This document shows, one piece after another, positions 31,746 through 40,108 of a stretch of 64,000 nt of DNA. The notes below the pieces were generated by a model. That model was given only the letters and a program-made list of their open reading frames with translations. It did no database searches and was not told the origin of the DNA. The stretch is from Pelagihabitans sp963760375. GTDB taxonomy: Bacteria > Bacteroidota > Bacteroidia > Flavobacteriales > Flavobacteriaceae. The stretch is from positions 1-64,000 of the forward strand of contig CAVXCS010000002.1 in NCBI GenBank assembly GCA_963760375.1, in the 5' to 3' direction. Numbering within the stretch: position 1 is the first letter of the stretch; every line of letters begins with the position of its first letter. The translations under genes were made by a program, and so were the position numbers.

Positions 31746-32329
31746 TGGATTTAGTGAATATATTTGATTTAAACCTTTGGAGATTTATCCCAAAATAATT
31801 CATGTCTTCTTTCTCTCATATTTTAGGTACTTTTGATTTTTTACATACCTTGAAAATTGACTATGGCTTCTATCTTTTGATGAGCTCGTAGAGTTGATAA
31901 GAATAACTCTTAATACCCTTACAGAATACCAGTTTGAATACAAAAATGGTTGGGTGACCGTAAGCCTTTATTCAAAATGTATCATTCGCTAGGTTAAATT
32001 TCCACTTAAAAAGTTCGATTTGGTTGTCCAACCATTTAGTTCTCCTTTAAATATACATCATTGGTGATATGCTAGGCCAGCATAAAATAACTTCAGCATA
32101 GCTTTGCCTCTGTATGGCGCTCAAAGTTCGGGAATTTAATGAGAATCGAAAAGTTTGCAAAAAGGGCTTTCCATTAATAAAGATAAATCAAGATGAATTT
32201 TTATGGGTTGGAGGTATAGATTAAACCAAAATCTTTACCAAAAAGCTAACGAAAGAAAATCAAACCTATGAGAAAGATCGTTTTTTCCTAAATACAGCAA
32301 TGACTAATACTAAATAGTAAACAAGAAAC
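31746..32329. other. Non-coding stretch between modules 1 and 2
   Basis: 584 bp with no supported gene. A fragment near 31890-31990 reads as a short protein-like stretch (LNTLTEYQFEYKNGWVTV) but with stops on both sides; it may be the rest of a decayed gene. From here on base composition becomes clearly AT-richer. Confidence 0.4.
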
Positions 32330-33955
32330 TTAAGATTTTTTTTGCAACCTTTCTATTAGTAGACCTAATGTCAGAATCTTTCCTACCATTTTATCTGGAA
32401 TTTGGGCTAATTCGATTTCACTGTTCAAGTAATCCATACTTTTTAATAACTCAACATATTTTTCAAAAACTTCAGAGGCCTTGCCTAAAGAATATATATT
32501 TTGATTTGTGGCAGAATCTTGAAAATAGGTTTTATTTAATATTTTTCTCAAAATCTGCTTCAACGCTCTTTTGGATTTGTCAATGATATAAAATATAATG
32601 TCAGTTATAAGAAAAAATGGCGAAGAAGAGGATGTAACACCTTCGGTAGTTCTTACAGTAGAAATTTCCGGACAATTCTGCGTAATCATTTTTCTATGAA
32701 ATCTATTAAAAAAACGTTGACTTCTTTTTAACCCATATCCAATTCTTACCAATTCTGGTTCCAGTAGTGGCGCATATGACAAAAAATAATTATTAGCACA
32801 AGAAATATACACTCCTGCATTGGTCTTCATCTTATACTGATAATATATGTTGTCATATGATTGAGTATTAATTTTTTGAACATAAAATTTTAACTTTTGT
32901 AAAGTGTTCTGTTTTAGATTTAAAGAATAACTTTTTAATCTATTCCCTATGATTTCGTGTGGAAATGAAATACTTTGAATTCTATATTTATAAAGCTTTT
33001 CAAGATTTGTTTTTTTTCTTTTGTAAAACGGAAAATCTTGTAACCACCAAAAATCTTTGTATAGTTCACCCCCTACTCCACTAATTTGTAAATCGATATT
33101 CCTCGAAAGTCTGTTGTAATTTAATTGATGGTTTCTGTGATATTCAATTATGTCAATTTGAGAATCTGTGGAATTGAATATATCTTTTAACTCTGCAGCT
33201 GATAATTTATTTGTTTCATGGTAGGCTGGAAAAAAATTCCTATTGATTTTTTTTGCAATTATTCTTGGAATTAAAACATCTGTATGATTTGCCTTCCCAC
33301 TTATTGCAATCTCAAATGAAGCCCTTTCCTTTACAAAAAAACTAAGTATTAATCTAGAATCAAACCCTCCGGTCAAATCCAAAGACATCATTTTATCCTG
33401 AACAGCGTAACTCAAATCGGCAAAAAAGTCTTTCATAGTAATTTCACCAGGATTACTAATTTCCCTTATATTTTTGCTTTTAACCATAAGTCGACCATCC
33501 TGAAATGCATAAAGCTCGTTTCCTCCAATTCTTTTAATATCCTCAATTAATGTATTCTCGAAATATGGAAATCCAAATTGAAAAAATTCCACAATGCTGC
33601 TTGGCTTGAGTTTATCCAACGTAATCTCTTGAAAAAAATCAACCAATTCTAAAAAAGAAGTAGAGATACAATTTTTATATTTATAGGCCTTGAAAATTCC
33701 ACTATTGTCAATGAATATATGTTGACTGTGATTTTCGCGATCAACAACACAAATAAAATAATTTCCAAAAATGTCATTGAAATTTGGATTTTCTTTTTCC
33801 AACAGAGTATTAACAATAAAATCAATACTTTCTGGCCCACACTTTTTTCCCGAAGTAAATATCAATCCTTTAAAATATACATCACTAGTTTTAGTGCTTA
33901 TTTTATTAACTTTGGAATCCTTATCGGATAAAACCTTACCTTCCTGTATTATCAT
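32330..33955 (-). CDS. Asparagine-synthase-like protein without the glutaminase cysteine
   Basis: 541 residues. The C-terminal half is an asparagine synthetase-type (AANH) domain with the pyrophosphate loop LDLTGGFDSRL (about residues 190-202) and downstream SGVGGELYKDFWW. The N-terminal half resembles a degenerate Ntn-hydrolase domain, but the protein begins MIIQEGK, with no Cys2, so it cannot use glutamine as amide donor in the classical way. Such proteins in surface-polysaccharide loci are thought to amidate uronic acids or join amines to carboxylates with ATP; here abundant uronate donors make that attractive (inference). AT-rich, frame intact, minus strand with the YdjC gene. Confidence 0.75.
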   Translation of the reverse strand: MIIQEGKVLSDKDSKVNKISTKTSDVYFKGLIFTSGKKCGPESIDFIVNTLLEKENPNFNDIFGNYFICVVDRENHSQHIFIDNSGIFKAYKYKNCISTSFLELVDFFQEITLDKLKPSSIVEFFQFGFPYFENTLIEDIKRIGGNELYAFQDGRLMVKSKNIREISNPGEITMKDFFADLSYAVQDKMMSLDLTGGFDSRLILSFFVKERASFEIAISGKANHTDVLIPRIIAKKINRNFFPAYHETNKLSAAELKDIFNSTDSQIDIIEYHRNHQLNYNRLSRNIDLQISGVGGELYKDFWWLQDFPFYKRKKTNLEKLYKYRIQSISFPHEIIGNRLKSYSLNLKQNTLQKLKFYVQKINTQSYDNIYYQYKMKTNAGVYISCANNYFLSYAPLLEPELVRIGYGLKRSQRFFNRFHRKMITQNCPEISTVRTTEGVTSSSSPFFLITDIIFYIIDKSKRALKQILRKILNKTYFQDSATNQNIYSLGKASEVFEKYVELLKSMDYLNSEIELAQIPDKMVGKILTLGLLIERLQKKS

Positions 33956-34142
33956 CTATTTTAATTAAAAAGCAATATATTTTGCCTAATTAAACGATAA
34001 GAAATAATGCCCGCTCCAAATCACACATTACAAAACTATTAAGGAATAGACATTTTCTTATAAAGCCTATATAAAAATCGAAAAAAAATGGCTAATTAAA
34101 TTTAAAGTAAACAATATGGTTGGAAATACAATTGGGGTTTTC

Positions 34143-34913
34143 TTAATAATATGATTTGAATTCTTTATAATTAACTATTGTTGTTGTTTTTTCACCTAAT
34201 AACTTGAGTATTAACGGCTTTAGCGGTTTATTATCAATATCGACAATTTCATCATTTAGATTGCTCAGATTAACATGTACCATAATTTCATAATTTTTTG
34301 AGCTATCAATGCCTTGGAGTACTGCCTCTCTAACATTACCAAACTTGTCGACAATTCTAAATCTATTAAACTTAAGATACTTTATTATGAAGTATTTGTA
34401 AAATCTTTTTATGTAGTTTCTCGATTTTACAATATTTCGCGAAATACGAATGGATTCAATTCCATATTTCTTTGCCAAATCAACTACACATTTCAATATG
34501 GGCCACTTCATGTGTACGTGATGATGAGAATCAATATGACTGGGTACAAATCCAAATTTATCTATAAATAGACGTATTTGAGCTTCTAATTCACCATAGA
34601 CACAATCCAAGGAAAAGCGATCTAAAATAAAGTCAGGAATGAATTTTTCATCCCTAAATTTTCCATTTTGACAAAGAATATCATTTTTTTTTATTTTATT
34701 TGATAATGGCTCTCCTTCTGTTAAGTTTAAATGAATTCCTATTGCATTAGGGTCAATTCTACCTGATCTAACATAAGTACAAGCATCATCAAGGGCAACT
34801 GGAAAATTAACAAGCGCCGTAGTAGAACTGATTAAGTTATTTTTGAATGCCAGGTAAGTCGCTCGATTAATCTCTTTGGAAGCGCCAAAATCATCGTTGT
34901 TTATGATTATCAT
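34143..34913 (-). CDS. YdjC/ChbG-like carbohydrate deacetylase
   Basis: 256 residues. The TIM-barrel-like YdjC family motifs are present: NNDDFG at residues 5-10 (metal-binding Asp), GIHLNLTEG at 59-67 and HIDSHHHVH at 126-134 (metal-binding His). Members remove N-acetyl groups from small glycans such as chitobiose. In this locus it could act on a lipid-linked or UDP-bound GlcNAc/GalNAc derivative. It lies 187 bp upstream (minus strand) of the asparagine-synthase-like gene, perhaps in one unit. Frame intact and AT-rich. Confidence 0.85.
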   Translation of the reverse strand: MIIINNDDFGASKEINRATYLAFKNNLISSTTALVNFPVALDDACTYVRSGRIDPNAIGIHLNLTEGEPLSNKIKKNDILCQNGKFRDEKFIPDFILDRFSLDCVYGELEAQIRLFIDKFGFVPSHIDSHHHVHMKWPILKCVVDLAKKYGIESIRISRNIVKSRNYIKRFYKYFIIKYLKFNRFRIVDKFGNVREAVLQGIDSSKNYEIMVHVNLSNLNDEIVDIDNKPLKPLILKLLGEKTTTIVNYKEFKSYY

Positions 34914-35251
34914 TGATTCCTTATTGTTAGCGATTTTTCGATAATCATTATGATCCTCTTGGGTCTAATAGAATTAACCTTTTCAACAATAAGCTAATTA
35001 CTTTAAATATTATTTTTTTTAAAGAGAACACTATACTTTGTTAAGTTGGCCTATTCTTTAACTTGTCCAAATGTAGATTCCTTTTCTTCTTTATTTTGCA
35101 TTTCATCGATTTTAGTGTTAAAATATTCGTTGTATAACATCCATATATTGAATTGGCCCGTACCCTATTCTACATTAAATCTTGTTGTAAACATAAAGAC
35201 TAAGCTAAGGTGATACTAAAAATATTTATTGAATCCTTTGCAACAAGTGTA
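34914..35251. other. Divergent intergenic region with lyase-lipoprotein regulatory sites
   Basis: AT-rich sequence between the minus-strand YdjC gene and the plus-strand lipoprotein. It holds a lone operator-like 9-mer at 35101 and no gene. Confidence 0.5.
35101..35109 (+). promoter_or_regulatory. Solitary TTTCATCGA upstream of the lyase lipoprotein
   Basis: A perfect consensus 9-mer preceded by TGCA. The position 21 bp on (AATATTCGT, 35122-35130) keeps only TTCG. Mirrors the lone copy at 10960. Confidence 0.3.
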
Positions 35252-35281
35252 TTTCATCGAATATAACATGAATTTTATCGA
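35252..35281 (+). promoter_or_regulatory. Tandem operator (9-12-9) of the lyase lipoprotein gene
   Basis: TTTCATCGA (35252-35260) and TTTTATCGA (35273-35281) are 21 bp apart start-to-start. TATTGTA follows at 35303-35309, exactly 30 bp after the start of the second copy, just as at 11041-11098. The start codon is 103 bp from the first copy. Confidence 0.65.
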
Positions 35282-35302
35282 CATTACTTGAAAATATTTT
35301 AT

Positions 35303-35309
35303 TATTGTA
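35303..35309 (+). promoter_or_regulatory. Putative -7 element
   Basis: TATTGTA, conserved with 11092-11098 in sequence and in distance from both the operator and the start codon (52 against 53 bp). Confidence 0.4.
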
Positions 35310-35354
35310 TTACCCAAAGATTTCATGTTAAAATTATTACTTGACCTATAATCT

Positions 35355-36707
35355 ATGAAAATCAATGCCCCTGCCCCCATACTTACCGTTGTTTTATTCG
35401 TCCTTTATTTCAACGCTTCCTGCAGCAAGGATTCTGATTTATTAGCTGAGTATATTACCTCAGATGCATCCAACGCAATGGATTTACGAATGTATGTCGT
35501 TGATGATGTGTACAGCATAACCCCTGAAAATCGAATAATCCTTGATGTTTTGTCCAACGACAACTTCAATAATATCGACGAAGTTAAGATTGTTGAATTA
35601 TCGACTCCATCCAATGGAGTTGTAGAAATTCTTGATGATAAAACTATTTCTTATACGCCAGGAACAATCGCAACGGTCGAAACGGTCGCAACATCCGAAA
35701 CCACTGAAGTGGCGGCGACACCGGAAGTAACCACTGAAGTGGCGGCGGCACCGGAAGTAACCACAGAAGTGGCGCCGGCGCCGGAAGTAACCGCAGAAGT
35801 GGCGGTAGCACCTGAAGCAACCACCGATACTTTTACGTACACTATTGAGATTGTAGATCAAAATGAGGTAACAACTACAGAAACTGGAAATGTAACGGTT
35901 AATGTTGTTGAAGATTATCTAAATTCTGGCGAATCCAACAACCCTGTCCAAGAAGGTTCAGGAGTGGTTTTTTTTAACAACGGGTTTGATGGTGGAAACA
36001 ATGATTGGACAGATGGCAACCCATGGACCAGCAACGGGGGAGCAATGACAGTTGCAATATCCAATGACGCGAGGGAAGGCAACAACTCTATAGCGTTCAG
36101 GCCGACACCTGGAAAGGAACGAAGTGAGCTGATGCCCGCCCCCTTGGGGAATCACTACAATTGGGGAACCGAATACTGGCAAGGTTTCTCGATAAAGATT
36201 GTAGAAGAGGCAACGGGATACAAAATCATTCAACAGCATCACGCGACGCCATTCAATGATGATTATGTTTGCAGTGCAGGAGCCAACGGTTTTGCGATTA
36301 GGGACAATAACGGAAATTTTGAGATAATGACCGCCACGAACCAAAACTTCACTAATGTCGTCCCTTCAAGTGGTGCAGCACTTGCGCGATTAGAAACGGT
36401 AAGCGTTAAAAGAAACCTAAACCAATGGTACGACTTTATACTTCACTTTAAGTATGCGACCGACAATACCGGATTCTGGGAGGTATGGATAGACGGTAAT
36501 AAGGTAGTAGATTTACATAACTTGGCTACGGTATATAAATACGATGTTTGTGGGAATCTAAAAGAGCCGTTAGATTACTTGAAAATAGGGTTATATTATG
36601 GGAATGGCAGTGAAGGTGGGAGGATACTATATGATGCGTTTAGAATCGGATATGGATCCAATGTTCGATATGAGGATGTAAGTCCGTTAGGGTTAAGCCC
36701 AAATTAA
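35355..36707 (+). CDS. Lipoprotein with Ig-like linker and polysaccharide-lyase-like jelly-roll domain
   Basis: A 450-residue lipoprotein with lipobox FNASC (Cys23), then SKDSDLLAEY and the same cadherin-like segment (ILDVLSNDNF) as the 11145 product. A four-fold 10-residue repeat links it to a C-terminal domain (from about residue 200) resembling the Polysacc_lyase family (PF14099; glucuronan- and heparin-lyase-like concanavalin fold): KERSELMPAP, YWQGFSIKI, IIQQHHATPF, WYDFILHFKY, GFWEVWIDGNKV. A uronate-specific lyase fits the uronate donors made at 5.8-10.6 kb. Substrate is inference. Its N-terminal third and promoter match the 11145 gene, but the enzyme domains are unrelated. Confidence 0.8.
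   Translation: MKINAPAPILTVVLFVLYFNASCSKDSDLLAEYITSDASNAMDLRMYVVDDVYSITPENRIILDVLSNDNFNNIDEVKIVELSTPSNGVVEILDDKTISYTPGTIATVETVATSETTEVAATPEVTTEVAAAPEVTTEVAPAPEVTAEVAVAPEATTDTFTYTIEIVDQNEVTTTETGNVTVNVVEDYLNSGESNNPVQEGSGVVFFNNGFDGGNNDWTDGNPWTSNGGAMTVAISNDAREGNNSIAFRPTPGKERSELMPAPLGNHYNWGTEYWQGFSIKIVEEATGYKIIQQHHATPFNDDYVCSAGANGFAIRDNNGNFEIMTATNQNFTNVVPSSGAALARLETVSVKRNLNQWYDFILHFKYATDNTGFWEVWIDGNKVVDLHNLATVYKYDVCGNLKEPLDYLKIGLYYGNGSEGGRILYDAFRIGYGSNVRYEDVSPLGLSPN
35703..35822 (+). repeat. Four tandem 30-bp repeats coding TEVAxxPEVT
   Basis: Four in-phase 30-bp units start at 35703, 35733, 35763 and 35793. They encode a proline/glutamate/valine-rich linker between the Ig-like and lyase domains. 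The units are GC-rich against the AT-rich surroundings, and near-identical, so copy number may vary between strains without breaking the frame. Confidence 0.9.
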
Positions 36708-36724
36708 ACTTGTAAAAAGTTTAA
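36704..36724 (+). terminator. Possible hairpin terminator after the lyase lipoprotein
   Basis: TTAAACTT and AAGTTTAA form a perfect 8-bp stem over a GTAAA loop overlapping the stop codon. No T-run follows, so it is a weak call. Confidence 0.4.
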
Positions 36725-37416
36725 TCAAATATCCTTCAAGTCCAACAAGTTTCATTTATTGAAAAGAATTAAATGATTCCATCTAGGATTAATATATCAT
36801 CGAAAATTAGGCTAGACTTTAAATCTGAAACATAGGATTAATATCTAGGATTAGAACTTTCGCTGCGTTAATTTCAATTATTATATTTCTACTTAACTTG
36901 AAATCTTACTGGAAAAAACTTTTTTGTCTAACCGGAATTCGAACAATTCTATAAAATGTTTAGACAATCTAATAAAAAGAAAAAAAAGGAGAATGTTCAG
37001 GAATGTTTCTTTTGATGAGATGTTAGAATTAAACAATAATTTGGAGAAATCAGAATATAATTACATAAGGTTATATTTTGTTTGATTCTCCATGAATGTT
37101 TTATCTATTACCATCAAGGTGCTCGAAATGATACTTAAGTTCTGAATAAAATAGAACATATAATTATACTCTCAACTTAAATAAGTCTTTAAGAGCCTAA
37201 ATAATTCCGCGAAAATTAAAAGTATTATTAAATTGACTATTCAGGAAATGAATAACAGTAAACACATATAATCTAATATGATTAACCAATAAATAAACCA
37301 TTTGTCTTTAATATGATCTTAAATCCTACTAAAGGCATTAATTTGCAGATTGAAATTAAAATTTTGTCTTAATTATTTTTAAGACATTTAAGTCAACTAT
37401 ATTTCAATTCTGTAAA
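36725..37416. other. Long AT-rich non-coding stretch before the module-2 polymerase
   Basis: About 690 bp without a supported gene. It holds short repeats of TAGGATTAATAT near 36785 and 36833, and the 18-bp element at 37337-37354 shared with 10655. Confidence 0.5.
37337..37354 (+). repeat. 18-bp element shared with 10655-10672
   Basis: ATTAATTTGCAGATTGAA, 17 of 18 bases identical to the copy at 10655. It lies 63 bp before the wzy start at 37417 and could belong to its leader or promoter. Confidence 0.5.
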
Positions 37417-38649
37417 ATGTTATACCAACAAAAAAGTAGCAATATAGTTATTGGTACTTTAATCATAATTACCCTAATAATACTTCTTGCTATTGGCCCT
37501 TATTTTAAAATAGTTAGGGTTGCAACATTCGTTTTAGTACCCTTATTGTTTTATATATCCTTCATGAAGGATTTACCCTATATTACTAGAAATAAAACAG
37601 AATTCTTATTCTTGCTTTTAATATTTGTTTCAAGCCTGACTTCTGTCTATCACTATATCAATTATGTAGATCTTATGCGAGGTTATAGCGACCTTTTAGG
37701 TGCCATAATGGCTGCGTTTATACCATTAGCCCTAAACAACAGGAACAGTGATTACTCGAAGTATTTTCATGTTGGCTATATAATTTCGATCTTAGTTCTA
37801 ATTTTTATAATGTATATTGAGAAGAATTTCGAATTAACGGATTTTGCCACTAGGAAAGATTATCGAGATCGATTCTTGTTAAACGCAAATCAATATTCTT
37901 ATCTCAGCTTTTTTGCAAATTTCTCCTTGTTCTATTTAAATCAACGTTATAAATCGGTATTTACTACTACTCTGCTTATATCTTTATCGATAGTTTTCTT
38001 ATTGCTTAATTTCGTCACTCTTTCGAGGGCTGGTCTATTTTTAATAATTTTAATAAATTTTACATATTGGGTATATGTCTACAACTTGCAATTCAATAGT
38101 CCGCTTAAGAAAATTCTAGGATATGTGATTTTTCTGGTTGTATTTATATTACTTTCAACAAAGTTTATTGGCATCTATGAAAAATCTCAAATTAAAAATA
38201 GGGTCAATGAAGTTCAATACAAAACGGACTCACGTCAGGATTTAATCGTTGATGGAATTACTGCATTTGCGGAAAATCCAATTTTTGGTGTAGGGCTGAA
38301 TCAGGTTCCCAATTACACAAGATACCACCTGATGTCTCATAATTCTTATATTGAAATATTTTCTGAACAAGGGCTTTTTGGTGGTATCATACTGCTTTTA
38401 TTGTTTGGCATACCACTCAAAAACTGTTATGTATTGTTAAAAAAAGACCCTAAGAATTCGTTTACTAAAATTAATTTTCTCTTTTTCCTAACCTTTTATT
38501 TGTATAATAATTTCTACACATTCTACAAATTTTCATTTTCAATGCTATTTTTCTTCCTGGTTGTCAGTATTCAATATAAAATAAAACTGAAAATGGAACA
38601 ATTAAATGCCAAAAAAGATAAAAATCGAGAATACTTTATAAATGCTTAA
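37417..38649 (+). CDS. wzy: Wzy-type O-antigen polymerase/ligase
   Basis: A 410-residue membrane protein with about ten hydrophobic helices and the Wzy_C-type periplasmic loop: LLNFVTLSRAGLFLIIL, TDSRQDLIVDGITAFAENPIFGVGLNQ and HNSYIEIFSEQGLFGG. Polymerises undecaprenyl-linked repeats in the periplasm, or transfers chains (ligase). Not closely similar to the two Wzy copies of module 1. Overlaps the flippase gene by 8 bp. Frame intact, AT-rich. Confidence 0.85.
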   Translation: MLYQQKSSNIVIGTLIIITLIILLAIGPYFKIVRVATFVLVPLLFYISFMKDLPYITRNKTEFLFLLLIFVSSLTSVYHYINYVDLMRGYSDLLGAIMAAFIPLALNNRNSDYSKYFHVGYIISILVLIFIMYIEKNFELTDFATRKDYRDRFLLNANQYSYLSFFANFSLFYLNQRYKSVFTTTLLISLSIVFLLLNFVTLSRAGLFLIILINFTYWVYVYNLQFNSPLKKILGYVIFLVVFILLSTKFIGIYEKSQIKNRVNEVQYKTDSRQDLIVDGITAFAENPIFGVGLNQVPNYTRYHLMSHNSYIEIFSEQGLFGGIILLLLFGIPLKNCYVLLKKDPKNSFTKINFLFFLTFYLYNNFYTFYKFSFSMLFFFLVVSIQYKIKLKMEQLNAKKDKNREYFINA

Positions 38650-40108
38650 AAATCAAGCTATTAAAGGGTTTAGCTGGACTATTTTTGAAGGAATTTTTAG
38701 TCAAGGATTTCTTTTTATTGTTGGTATAATTTTAGCAAGGATTCTAACTCCTGATGATTTCGGTGTGATTGGAATAATTACTGCCATAATTGCAATTTGT
38801 AATAGCGTTGTGGAAGGTGGATTGGGCAATGCCTTAATTCGAAAAATAGATGCCAATCAAGACGATTATAACACTGTTTTTATTACCAATATTCTAATAG
38901 GTATATTATTCTATAGTCTTCTTTTTTTATTCTCTCGGGAAATTGCGAGTTATTTTGATATCCCCATTTTAACATCTTTACTAAGATATTCTGGTCTTCT
39001 TTTGTTAATAAATGCCTTATCTATTATACAACGTACATTATTATATAAAAATCTAAATTTTAAGATACAATCGATTGTTTCAATTATCTCGTCCACAGTA
39101 GGTGGTAGTATAGCCATAATAATGGCATACAACAATTACGGCGTATGGAGTCTAGTGGCATTGGCTGTTTTGAAACCTTTAATAAATGGCCTTTTATTAT
39201 GGTTTTTTGGTGACTGGACACCGAATTTTCGTTTTTCGATCAAAAGTTTTAATGAACTTTTTGACTATGGTTACAAATTATTAATTACGAACCTGATAAA
39301 CAATGTCTACAAAAATTTCTATAAAATTCTTATCGGCAAATTATTCTCCACAGCTTCATTGGGTTATTATACCAGGGCTGAACAATTTCAAATCCCTTTT
39401 TCCACAAACATTACCTTGGCAATAAATAGAATTAGTTTCCCAATTCTATCGATTGTTCAAATGGACAGCATAAAACTAAAAAGGACATTCGTTAAGTTTC
39501 TTCGATTTGGCATGCTCCTAAATTTTACCATTATGTCCGGGGTTGCAGCAATGTCAAAACCTATAGTGCTAATATTAGTTGGTGAGAAATGGAGTACTTC
39601 TATTTTGTTTTTACAATTACTTTGTGTTCAAGGTATGCTCTATCCACTGCAAATACTACATCAAAATCTATTGCTAGTTAAAGGATATTCTAATCTTAAC
39701 CTTAGATTGGAATTAATCAAAAAGGCAATATTAATACCAATTATATTATCAACAGTATTCTATAGTATTTTGGCATTATTATTTGGTTTAATTTTGTTTG
39801 CAATAATTGAGTATTTTGTGAACAGTTTTTATACACAAAAAATACTTGATTATTCAAAAAAAGAGCAACTAAAGGATATTTTCCCATTCCTGATTATAGC
39901 AATTGGTACTTTTTTATCTATGTACTCAATTACATTCCTTAGAATTAATTTGTTTCATATGATGATTCTCCAAATGGTGATAGGCGTTTTATTTTTTATT
40001 TTAATAAATAAAATTTTAAAACTAGAAGAAAATAAAGAAATGAAAATCAAATTAAGACACCTATTAAGTTTAGTATTAGCAAAAATATGGAGAAAAGAAA
40101 AAATATAG
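38642..40108 (+). CDS. wzx: Wzx-type polysaccharide flippase
   Basis: A 488-residue MOP-family exporter with 12-14 predicted membrane helices. The N-terminus GFSWTIFEGIFSQGFLFIVG and the motifs ARILTPDDFGVIGI and LGYYTRAEQFQ align with the frameshifted paralogue at 26037. It overlaps the polymerase upstream (8 bp) and the transferase downstream (22 bp), so all three are co-transcribed. Confidence 0.92.
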   Translation: MLKNQAIKGFSWTIFEGIFSQGFLFIVGIILARILTPDDFGVIGIITAIIAICNSVVEGGLGNALIRKIDANQDDYNTVFITNILIGILFYSLLFLFSREIASYFDIPILTSLLRYSGLLLLINALSIIQRTLLYKNLNFKIQSIVSIISSTVGGSIAIIMAYNNYGVWSLVALAVLKPLINGLLLWFFGDWTPNFRFSIKSFNELFDYGYKLLITNLINNVYKNFYKILIGKLFSTASLGYYTRAEQFQIPFSTNITLAINRISFPILSIVQMDSIKLKRTFVKFLRFGMLLNFTIMSGVAAMSKPIVLILVGEKWSTSILFLQLLCVQGMLYPLQILHQNLLLVKGYSNLNLRLELIKKAILIPIILSTVFYSILALLFGLILFAIIEYFVNSFYTQKILDYSKKEQLKDIFPFLIIAIGTFLSMYSITFLRINLFHMMILQMVIGVLFFILINKILKLEENKEMKIKLRHLLSLVLAKIWRKEKI

